DNA of 6,250 nt from an uncultured Dysgonomonas sp. Lineage in GTDB: Bacteria > Bacteroidota > Bacteroidia > Bacteroidales > Dysgonomonadaceae. Positions 1 to 6,128 of this stretch are shown one piece after another. The DNA lies in the NCBI GenBank assembly GCA_945292135.1, contig CALYRA010000087.1:1-6250 (forward strand). The letters run 5' to 3'. Within the stretch, counting starts at the first letter, position 1. Each line of letters begins with the position of its first letter. Position numbers and translations under genes: made by a program. The notes beneath the pieces were generated by a model that had not been told where the DNA came from, did not search any database, and was given only the letters and a program-made list of their open reading frames with translations.

Positions 1-391
1 AGAAATATATTGTTTGACGGAAGCGATGGATAAAAGCGACTCATTAGTTAGTAAAGATAATATCACTTTGCGACAATTGCCCGCAGGCTCAAGGGTAGGT
101 ACAAGTTCTGTCAATCGCAAAAATGAAATATTGAAATTACGTCCCGATTTGACTATTGTAAGTATTCGGGGAACAATAGAAGAACGTATATCGCAGGTCG
201 ATAATGGTTTTGTCGATGCTTTGATTGTCGCAACTTGCGCTCTTCAACGCTTGGGTTTGGAAAATCGGATTGCGGAAAAATTACCATTTAAAACACATGC
301 TTTACAAGGTAATTTGGCTATTATAGGAAGAATTGAAGAATCGGAATTGAAGAATATTTTTTCAACATTAGATGTTCGTAAACAATACGGA
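1..391 (+). other. HemC-like region lacking domain 3 (part of the fusion gene)
   Basis: Visible residues align with the middle of hydroxymethylbilane synthase (porphobilinogen deaminase). The window edge removes roughly the first 80-100 residues, where the catalytic Asp of this family would lie. Relative to the E. coli enzyme from memory, the equivalents of Arg149, Arg155 and Arg176 are kept (R52, R58, R79 counted from the TTG at 14). The Arg131-Arg132 pair reads Asn-Arg (N34-R35). After LQGNLAIIGR (97-106) only about 20 residues (107-126, bases 332-391) separate it from the SUMT glycine-rich loop. The normal third domain of about 90 residues, with its cofactor-binding Cys, is not there. This may be a degenerate or repurposed HemC. 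Confidence 0.85.
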
Positions 392-1717
392 AAAGTAACT
401 CTCGTAGGATTTGGTCCGGGAAACGCCGATTTGCTGACTATCGCCGGCGATAAGGCTTTACAAAAATCAGATATTATTTTTCATGATGATTTAATAGATA
501 TTGATTTTTTGGAGAAATACCACGCTGAAAAAATATACGTCGGCAAACGTAAAAATCGCCACAGCTTCCACCAAGACGAAATAAACGAATTGATTTATCA
601 GGCAGCAATTTCGGGTAAAAATGTAGCTCGCTTGAAAGGAGGCGATCCTATGGTATTTGCTCATGGACGAGAGGAAATCGATTACTTAAAAAGCCGTTTC
701 GTCGAAGTAGCAGTAATTCCCGGTATTTCGTCGGGAATCGCCTTGGCTGCTTATACGCATATACCTTTAACGCACCGAGGGGTTTCTTCTTCTGTTTCGT
801 TTGTTACGGGACACGCCGGAAAAAACGCCCAAATACCAAATACAGATACTCTGGTATATTATATGGCAGGTGAAAAAATCTCAGATATCGCCAAGAAACT
901 AATCTTATCAGGACGTAACGAAAATACACCTGTCGCATTGGTACATAACGTCTCTCTGCCCGATCAAAAAACTTTTTATTCGTCGTTGGGTGAATTGCAA
1001 TTTTCCGTCATTAAATATCCTACGCCAATACTAATTATTATCGGCAATGTCGTTGCTTTTGAAAGTAATAATGCCAAAAGGCAAAACATATTGGTGACAG
1101 GCACAGTTAACGAACAACGCGATTGTCCGGAAAATGTAATCCATACGCCGTTAATAACCGTAAAGAAAAAACAAAATGATAGTTTGCTTCCACTTCTGAG
1201 TGAAAAAATTAACACGTATGATTGGATTATTTTCACAAGCCGATATGGAGTTCGTTTCTTCTTTGAAGCTTTGGACGAATTTAGATTTGACATTCGCGCG
1301 TTAAATTCAATAAAAATAGCGTCGGTTGGGAAAGTGACGACAGCCGAATTGAAAAAATTTAGGGTTTACCCTGACATTGAATCATTAACTGAATCAGCCG
1401 AGGGATTGATAAATTATTTCAAAGAACAAAAACAAGGAATTCAAAAAATATTATTACCGCGTTCCAACAAAGGATTAAAATTTTTATCAGACGAATTGAC
1501 ATCCTTAGGTAATCATATTACCGATATGCCTCTTTATGAAAATTCGGTAAATCCCGAAGCTCAAAAAGTAGATTTATCCATCTTCCAGAAAATCTTTTTT
1601 TCATCCCCTTCGGGCGTAGAAGCTTTTGAACAACTATATGGTGAATTGCCTCAAGGAATACAATTCGTAGCCAAAGGCAAAACAACCGAAAATAAAATAA
1701 AACAAAGTTTGTATTAA
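1..1717 (+). CDS. cobA-hemD: HemC-like / uroporphyrinogen-III C-methyltransferase (SUMT) / uroporphyrinogen-III synthase fusion, 5' end outside window
   Basis: The reading frame is open from the first full codon (2-4) to the TAA at 1715-1717, so the true start lies upstream; the TTG at 14 is not a credible start. Residues below are counted from that TTG. Residues 1-106 match domain 1-2 of hydroxymethylbilane synthase: VGTSS (28-32), LRPDL (42-46), IRG (51-53), ALQRLGLENRI (76-86), LQG (97-99). Residues 127-347 are a SAM-dependent SUMT: VGFGPGNADLLT (131-142), likely catalytic Asp158, YVGKR (175-179), ARLKGGDPMVFAHG (205-218), VIPGISSG (234-241), PLTHRG (251-256), YYM (282-284). Residues 356-567 fit HemD: IIFTSRYGV (405-413), IASVGKVTT (435-443), LPRS (481-484), FFSSPSGVEAF (528-538). 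SUMT methylates uroporphyrinogen III twice to precorrin-2; HemD closes and inverts hydroxymethylbilane to uroporphyrinogen III. Family knowledge suggests a cytosolic enzyme channelling an unstable intermediate. HemC domain 3 is missing and the HemD end is short. The SUMT assignment is firm, HemD good, and HemC function doubtful. Confidence 0.93.
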   Translation, partial: EIYCLTEAMDKSDSLVSKDNITLRQLPAGSRVGTSSVNRKNEILKLRPDLTIVSIRGTIEERISQVDNGFVDALIVATCALQRLGLENRIAEKLPFKTHALQGNLAIIGRIEESELKNIFSTLDVRKQYGKVTLVGFGPGNADLLTIAGDKALQKSDIIFHDDLIDIDFLEKYHAEKIYVGKRKNRHSFHQDEINELIYQAAISGKNVARLKGGDPMVFAHGREEIDYLKSRFVEVAVIPGISSGIALAAYTHIPLTHRGVSSSVSFVTGHAGKNAQIPNTDTLVYYMAGEKISDIAKKLILSGRNENTPVALVHNVSLPDQKTFYSSLGELQFSVIKYPTPILIIIGNVVAFESNNAKRQNILVTGTVNEQRDCPENVIHTPLITVKKKQNDSLLPLLSEKINTYDWIIFTSRYGVRFFFEALDEFRFDIRALNSIKIASVGKVTTAELKKFRVYPDIESLTESAEGLINYFKEQKQGIQKILLPRSNKGLKFLSDELTSLGNHITDMPLYENSVNPEAQKVDLSIFQKIFFSSPSGVEAFEQLYGELPQGIQFVAKGKTTENKIKQSLY

Positions 1718-1719
1718 AT

Positions 1720-2688
1720 ATGAAACGGTTTAGACCATATAGAGAAACCCAAGCGATACGTGACAAGTACGCTGATGTATCTAAGATCTTACCTGACGAA
1801 TTTATTTATCCTTATTTCGTAGTTGAAGGAAAAAATGTCAAGGTTGAGATATCATCAATGAAAGATGTATATCGTTTTTCTATCGACCAGCTTTTGATTG
1901 ATATTGAAGACCTTCTTTCATTGGGTATAAATAAAGTTCTTCTATTCGGAGTTATTGAAAATCATCAGAAAGACGAAAGAGGAAGAATGGGATACATTGC
2001 CGACAATATTATAAGTCAGGCTGTGAAAGCAATAAAAAAAGACTTTCCTCAAGTTATCGTTTTTACAGATGTTTGTTTGTGCGAATATACTTCACATGGA
2101 CATTGTGGGCTGCTACATTCTCATGACGTAGACAACGATACGACATTGCCTTTATTGGCGGAAATGGCTTATCAACATGCGGTTGCGGGAGCTGATTTTG
2201 TAGCGCCTTCGGCAATGATGGACGGACAGATTGAAGCTATCAAAAACCGATTGAAAAAAGAAAAACTGAATACTAAGATATTGGCGTATTCGGCAAAATA
2301 CGCTTCGGCGTTCTATGGACCGTTTCGTGACGCAGCCGATTCCGCGCCTTCGTTTGGAGATAGAAAAACTTATCAGATGGACTTTCGTACTAAAAATCAG
2401 GGTCTGGAAGAAATAGCGGCTGATATAGAAGAGGGTACAGATTGGATCATGGTAAAACCTGCAATGCCATATCTTGATATATTGTATAGGGCTTCAGAAC
2501 GCTTTCCAAATTATCCATTGGTAGCTTATCAGGTTTCGGGAGAATATTCAATGTTGAAGAACGGAGCGCAACAAGGTTTTTTTGATGAAGGTCGTATCTT
2601 TTTCGAGAGTTTGACCGCAATACGTCGCGCGGGTGCTAAATACATCATATCTTATTATGCCAAAGAATTTGTAAGAAAAAATTTATAA
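1720..2688 (+). CDS. hemB: Porphobilinogen synthase (delta-aminolevulinic acid dehydratase), zinc type
   Basis: Condenses two molecules of 5-aminolevulinate to porphobilinogen, the first common step towards all tetrapyrroles; a cytosolic TIM-barrel enzyme, usually octameric. At 322 residues it is full length (the E. coli enzyme is about 324). The two Schiff-base lysines are K193 in AYSAKYAS (189-196) and K246 in MVKPAMPYLDI (244-254). The catalytic zinc site is intact: C119, C121 and C129 in DVCLCEYTSHGHCG (117-130), so this is a zinc-dependent form rather than the Asp-rich magnesium form. GDRKTYQMD (213-221), SAMMDGQ (164-170) and AYQVSGEY (269-276) are further family blocks. SAMMDGQ has Gln where many relatives have Arg. 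The ATG at 1720 lies 2 bases after the fusion gene's stop and gives the normal N terminus; its leader is A/T-rich without a Shine-Dalgarno box. It supplies the substrate for the upstream fusion protein. Confidence 0.98.
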   Translation: MKRFRPYRETQAIRDKYADVSKILPDEFIYPYFVVEGKNVKVEISSMKDVYRFSIDQLLIDIEDLLSLGINKVLLFGVIENHQKDERGRMGYIADNIISQAVKAIKKDFPQVIVFTDVCLCEYTSHGHCGLLHSHDVDNDTTLPLLAEMAYQHAVAGADFVAPSAMMDGQIEAIKNRLKKEKLNTKILAYSAKYASAFYGPFRDAADSAPSFGDRKTYQMDFRTKNQGLEEIAADIEEGTDWIMVKPAMPYLDILYRASERFPNYPLVAYQVSGEYSMLKNGAQQGFFDEGRIFFESLTAIRRAGAKYIISYYAKEFVRKNL

Positions 2689-2704
2689 AAATATACGATA
2701 AATT

Positions 2705-3610
2705 ATGAAGAGAAATAAGCTGACACATTTAAAAGAACTCGAATCGGAATCAGTTTACGTATTACGTGAAGTGGCAGCTCAATTTGAGAAGCCTGTCCTT
2801 TTATTTTCGGGTGGAAAAGATTCTATCGTAATGGCTTATTTAGCGTACAAAGCCTTTTATCCCGCTGCTATTCCTTTCCCGTTCCTACACATTGATACAG
2901 GACATAATTTTGAAGAAACGATTACGTATCGTGACAATTTAATAAAAAAATTAGGCGTAAAACTTATTGTCGGATCGGTACAGGAATCAATAGACACCGG
3001 ACGAGTGGTTGAGGAAACAGGACTGAATGCAAGCCGCAATAAATTACAAACTGTTACTTTACTTGACGCGCTTGAGAAATATAAATTCGATGCGGCTTTG
3101 GGTGGAGCGCGACGCGATGAAGAAAAAGCCAGAGCCAAAGAACGTTTCTTTTCGCATCGGGACGAATTCGGACAGTGGGATCCTAAAAATCAGCGTCCTG
3201 AACTATGGAACACTTTTAACGGCAAAAAGCAAATTGGCGAACATTTCCGCGTATTCCCATTAAGTAATTGGACAGAGATGGATATTTGGCAATACATTTT
3301 GCAGGAAAACATTGAATTGCCAAGTCTTTATTATACGCATGAAAGAGAAGTATTTGAACGTGACGGGATTTGGTTGGCATACTATCCCTTTATGCAGTTG
3401 AAACCGGATGAAAAAGTCGTACGCAAACGCATCCGTTGCCGTACTATCGGCGATATAACTTGTACAGGATTAACCATATCGGAAGCTAATACGCTCGAAG
3501 ATATTATCAATGAAATCGCATCTTCCAGAGTTACCGAGCGGGGAGGACGCTCCGATGATAAGCGTTCGGAAGCAGCAATGGAAGATCGTAAAAAAGCAGG
3601 ATATTTTTAA
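2705..3610 (+). CDS. cysD: Sulfate adenylyltransferase small subunit (ATP sulfurylase, CysD)
   Basis: Catalytic subunit of the CysDN ATP sulfurylase, which adenylylates sulfate with ATP to give APS and pyrophosphate; cytosolic. It is 301 residues, the usual length (about 302 in E. coli). It belongs to the PAPS reductase-like PP-loop family: SGGKDS (35-40) binds the nucleotide phosphates. Other family blocks are HIDTGHNF (62-69), GGARRDEEKARAKER (133-147), FPLSNWTEMDIW (184-195), RCRTIGD (244-250), SRVTERGGR (274-282) and the C-terminal RKKAGYF (295-301). The start ATG is 16 bases after hemB; the leader is A/T-rich with no Shine-Dalgarno box. The next gene encodes its partner CysN, which couples GTP hydrolysis to APS formation. 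No frameshift or missing key residue was seen. Assignment is firm. Confidence 0.98.
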   Translation: MKRNKLTHLKELESESVYVLREVAAQFEKPVLLFSGGKDSIVMAYLAYKAFYPAAIPFPFLHIDTGHNFEETITYRDNLIKKLGVKLIVGSVQESIDTGRVVEETGLNASRNKLQTVTLLDALEKYKFDAALGGARRDEEKARAKERFFSHRDEFGQWDPKNQRPELWNTFNGKKQIGEHFRVFPLSNWTEMDIWQYILQENIELPSLYYTHEREVFERDGIWLAYYPFMQLKPDEKVVRKRIRCRTIGDITCTGLTISEANTLEDIINEIASSRVTERGGRSDDKRSEAAMEDRKKAGYF

Positions 3611-3630
3611 AATTATCAAATCAGAACAAC

Positions 3631-4920
3631 ATGAGTGGATATTTAGATATGGAATTATTACGCTTCATCACAGCCGGAAGCGTAGACGATGGAAAAAGCA
3701 CATTGATAGGACGTTTGCTTTATGATAGTAAATCTATTTTTGAAGATCAGTTGGAGGCTGTAAAAGCCGCAAGCGAACGTTTAGGAAATGATGAAGTTAA
3801 TCTTGCTTTACTTACCGACGGACTCCGCGCCGAACGTGAACAAGGTATTACAATAGATGTAGCATATCGTTATTTTGCTACCCCAAAACGTAAGTTTATT
3901 ATTGCGGATACTCCGGGACATATAGAATACACTCGCAATATGGTGACCGGCGCTTCGACAGCCGATGCGGTCATAATTTTAATTGACGCCCGTAATGGAA
4001 TCATTGAACAGACAAAACGCCATTCTTATATAGCTTCTCTGCTGCAAATAGACAATGTTATTTTGGCGGTTAACAAAATGGACTTGGTAGATTTTTCGGA
4101 GGAAGTTTTTAATAAGATTAAATCCGAATATGAGGTAATCGCTGAAAAACTAAAGCTGAAGAATGTTTATTATATTCCTATATCGGCTTATGACGGAGAC
4201 AATGTAGTAAATCGTTCGGAAAGAAGCCCTTGGTACAAAGGGGACACCTTGTTTCATCTGCTGGAAACCATTCCCGTAAAAGAAGGCATCGACGAACTGC
4301 CCTTTCGTTTTCCTGTTCAATACGTTATACGTCCGCAAAGCGATCAGTTTCATGATTATAGAGCCTATGCAGGACGATTGGCAAGCGGAACAATTAAGGT
4401 TGGAGACAAGGTTACAATATTACCATCATTTACCGAATCTACAGTGAAAGGAATAGATGAAGGTCAAAATACATTGGACGAAGCCTTTGCTCCGCAATCG
4501 GTAGCGATACGCCTTAATGATAATGTAGATGTAAGCAGGGGAGACATGATTGTGAAGAGTGACAAACTTCCCCTGATCGACGCAAATATTTCACTTCTGG
4601 TATGTTGGTTAAACCAACGCCCGTTGAGTATTGGAGCTAAATATATTATCCGCCACACATCAGATGAGGTATTCGGTATTGTAAAGGATGTTTATTTCAA
4701 AGTAAATATCAATACTTTGGAAAACATAACTGATGATAAAACCGTCAAAATGAATGATATTGCGCATATTCAGATCAAAACTTCCAAGCCTTTGAAATTT
4801 GACTTATATTCTGAAAATCGTACAACCGGAAGTTTAGTTATCATCAATGAGGCAACTTACGAAACGGTAGGCGCCGGAATGATTGTGGAATCGTTGGAAG
4901 AGCAAACTTACTCGATATAA
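3631..4920 (+). CDS. cysN: Sulfate adenylyltransferase large subunit (GTPase CysN), no APS kinase fusion
   Basis: GTPase subunit of ATP sulfurylase, related to EF-Tu/EF-1alpha; it drives the unfavourable formation of APS by CysD. All G motifs are visible: P-loop GSVDDGKST (16-24), the switch I block EQGITIDVAYRYF (70-82), DTPGH (93-97), NKMD (148-151) and ISA (184-186). Beta-barrel domains follow, with FPVQYVIRP (227-235), YAGRLASG (246-253), the CysN-typical LLVCWLNQRPLS (322-333) and a final VGAGMI (413-418). At 429 residues it ends just after the third domain. It lacks the N-terminal lead and C-terminal tail of E. coli CysN (about 475) and has no CysC (APS kinase) domain of the NodQ/CysNC type. 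The ATG at 3631 is 20 bases after cysD; Met7 (3649) is a possible later start leaving the P-loop intact. The stop overlaps the next start. Confidence 0.98.
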   Translation: MSGYLDMELLRFITAGSVDDGKSTLIGRLLYDSKSIFEDQLEAVKAASERLGNDEVNLALLTDGLRAEREQGITIDVAYRYFATPKRKFIIADTPGHIEYTRNMVTGASTADAVIILIDARNGIIEQTKRHSYIASLLQIDNVILAVNKMDLVDFSEEVFNKIKSEYEVIAEKLKLKNVYYIPISAYDGDNVVNRSERSPWYKGDTLFHLLETIPVKEGIDELPFRFPVQYVIRPQSDQFHDYRAYAGRLASGTIKVGDKVTILPSFTESTVKGIDEGQNTLDEAFAPQSVAIRLNDNVDVSRGDMIVKSDKLPLIDANISLLVCWLNQRPLSIGAKYIIRHTSDEVFGIVKDVYFKVNINTLENITDDKTVKMNDIAHIQIKTSKPLKFDLYSENRTTGSLVIINEATYETVGAGMIVESLEEQTYSI

Positions 4921-5621
4921 TGAAAGAAGAAATAGATCAACTAAATAAAAAATTTGAGAAGAAAAACCCCGAAGAAATATTGACTTATTTTCTATACGAA
5001 TATGGGAATCGTATTGCGTTGGCTTCAAGTCTTGGCATTGAAGATCAAATGCTTACAGACATGATATTGAAAATTAAAAAAGATGCTCGCGTCTTTACAA
5101 TCGATACGGGTCGCCTTTTTCCCGAAACATATTCTTTGATAGATAAAACAAATTTGAGATATAATTTCAAAATGGAAGTCTATTTTCCTGAGAACAAGCC
5201 TGTTGAAGATTACGTACAAATGAATGGGATCAATGCATTTTACGAAAGTATTGAAAAAAGAAAGATGTGTTGTAATGTTCGTAAAATACAACCGCTTTTG
5301 CGAGCTTTATCGACACTCGATGTCTGGGTTTGCGGTCTTCGTCAAGAGCAGTCAGTTACTCGAACCGGTATAAATTTGGTAGAATGGGATGAGCCAAATG
5401 GTTTAATAAAAATAAATCCATTAGCACATTTTTCCGAAGATGAGGTTTGGAATTATATAAACGCTCACAATGTACCATATAATATATTACACACTAAAGG
5501 GTTTCCAAGTATTGGTTGTCAACCTTGCACTCGCGCAGTAGTAGAAGGTGAAGATATACGGTCGGGGCGCTGGTGGTGGGAAAATCCGGAGCATAAAGAA
5601 TGTGGTTTGCATAAGAGGTAG
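4920..5621 (+). CDS. cysH: Assimilatory APS (adenylyl-sulfate) reductase, iron-sulfur CysH type
   Basis: Reduces activated sulfate to sulfite plus a nucleotide, normally with electrons from thioredoxin; cytosolic. The 233-residue protein has the PAPS-reductase fold: ASSLGIED (35-42), TIDTGRLFPET (60-70), GLRQEQSVTR (139-148) and PLAHFSEDEVW (167-177). A Cys-Cys pair at 117-118 (RKMCCNVRK) and a CxxC at 200-203 (GCQPC) form the usual four ligands of a [4Fe-4S] cluster. In this family they mark enzymes that use APS, sometimes also PAPS. The catalytic Cys228 lies in the C-terminal ECGLH (227-231). No APS kinase is seen beside cysDN, which agrees with direct APS reduction. The start ATG shares one base with the cysN stop (TAATG), implying translational coupling. 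PAPS use cannot be ruled out from sequence alone. Confidence 0.96.
   Translation: MKEEIDQLNKKFEKKNPEEILTYFLYEYGNRIALASSLGIEDQMLTDMILKIKKDARVFTIDTGRLFPETYSLIDKTNLRYNFKMEVYFPENKPVEDYVQMNGINAFYESIEKRKMCCNVRKIQPLLRALSTLDVWVCGLRQEQSVTRTGINLVEWDEPNGLIKINPLAHFSEDEVWNYINAHNVPYNILHTKGFPSIGCQPCTRAVVEGEDIRSGRWWWENPEHKECGLHKR
5613..5618 (+). promoter_or_regulatory. Possible Shine-Dalgarno-like ribosome site for the precorrin-2 dehydrogenase gene
   Basis: The hexamer AAGAGG ends 6 bases before the ATG at 5625 and lies within the last codons of cysH. The other leaders in the window lack such a purine box and are mostly A/T-rich, so this may simply be the Lys-Arg codons at the cysH end. It agrees with the chosen start but does not prove ribosome binding. 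Confidence 0.3.
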
Positions 5622-5624
5622 TTT

Positions 5625-6128
5625 ATGGAAAAAGAGAACTTAAATTTTTTGCCTGTCTCAATCAATATTACTAATCGAAAGATCATGATTATCGGTGGAG
5701 GTAAAGTCGGGTATCATAAAGCTTCTATATTGAGTCGTTTTACTGATAAAGCGATTATTATTTCTCCTCAATTTCATGAAGGTTTTAATTCTTTACCTTT
5801 CACATTTATAAAAAAAGAATATCAAAAAAATGATCTTGAAAATGTATTCTTAGTATATATATGTACTGAAAATGAGGAGTTGAATGCTCAGATAAAGAAA
5901 GATGCCGATGCATTGGGCGTATTAGCGAGCGTTTGCGATAATCCTTCTTTATGTGATTTTATTTCTCCCGCTATTTATAAAAAAAATAATGTTACAATCG
6001 CTGTGTCATCCAATGCGCGGAATGTACATCAATCTATTTATATTCGCAATCAAATAAAAAATTCAGTTGAAAAAGGCGATATAAGTTTAGAGATAAAACC
6101 TGATGAGGCATTGAAATCTTGTAAATAA
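5625..6128 (+). CDS. Precorrin-2 dehydrogenase (siroheme synthase N-terminal domain, CysG-B/Met8/SirC family), short form
   Basis: Expected to oxidise precorrin-2 to sirohydrochlorin with NAD; CysG and Met8 relatives also insert iron to give siroheme. The N-terminal Rossmann motif is IIGGGKVGYHKA (22-33), preceded by NFLPVSINI (7-15). CDNPSLCDFISPAI (104-117) holds Asp105, matching the key Asp of CysG/Met8. TIAVSSNARNVHQS (124-137) matches the conserved Ser-containing loop before the helix IRNQIKNS (140-147). At 167 residues it is shorter than the CysG N-terminal half (about 200-215), SirC (about 200) or Met8 (about 270): most of the C-terminal helical part is absent. In E. coli this domain is fused to SUMT in CysG; here SUMT sits in the first gene of the window. 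The ATG is 3 bases after cysH. Dehydrogenase assignment is strong; ferrochelatase activity is uncertain. Confidence 0.92.
   Translation: MEKENLNFLPVSINITNRKIMIIGGGKVGYHKASILSRFTDKAIIISPQFHEGFNSLPFTFIKKEYQKNDLENVFLVYICTENEELNAQIKKDADALGVLASVCDNPSLCDFISPAIYKKNNVTIAVSSNARNVHQSIYIRNQIKNSVEKGDISLEIKPDEALKSCK

Larger units (their letters stand above)
1..6128 (+). other. Probable single operon: siroheme precursor synthesis plus sulfate activation and APS reduction
   Basis: All six genes lie on the plus strand, with gaps of 2, 16, 20, -1 and 3 bases. No hairpin, U-run or promoter-sized space was seen between them. Functions interlock: cysD, cysN and cysH take sulfate to sulfite, while hemB, the HemC/SUMT/HemD fusion and the precorrin-2 dehydrogenase lead to siroheme, the usual cofactor of sulfite reductase. 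Co-transcription is inferred from layout and function. The promoter must lie left of the window, and no regulator site is visible. Confidence 0.8.

Noticed and set aside
14..16. TTG as the start codon of the first gene
   Set aside because: The frame is open upstream to the window edge, and the codons before it fit a continuing HemC domain, so the gene is cut by the edge rather than starting here.
332..391. A frameshift hiding HemC domain 3
   Set aside because: Only about 60 bases separate the HemC match from SUMT in one continuous frame, far too few to encode a domain of about 90 residues in any frame.
976..1293. Minus-strand open frame of 105 codons
   Set aside because: It lies wholly inside the SUMT/HemD coding region, has no recognisable family motif, and is best explained as a shadow of the real gene.
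3027..3263. Plus-strand overlapping frame within cysD
   Set aside because: It is out of frame with the clear CysD motifs, resembles no known protein and has no leader of its own.
3510..3725. Plus-strand open frame spanning the cysD-cysN junction
   Set aside because: It covers the conserved end of CysD and the CysN P-loop in another frame, so it is a shadow rather than a gene.
5025..5291. Minus-strand open frame inside cysH
   Set aside because: It overlaps well-conserved cysH motifs on the other strand and its translation shows no known domain.
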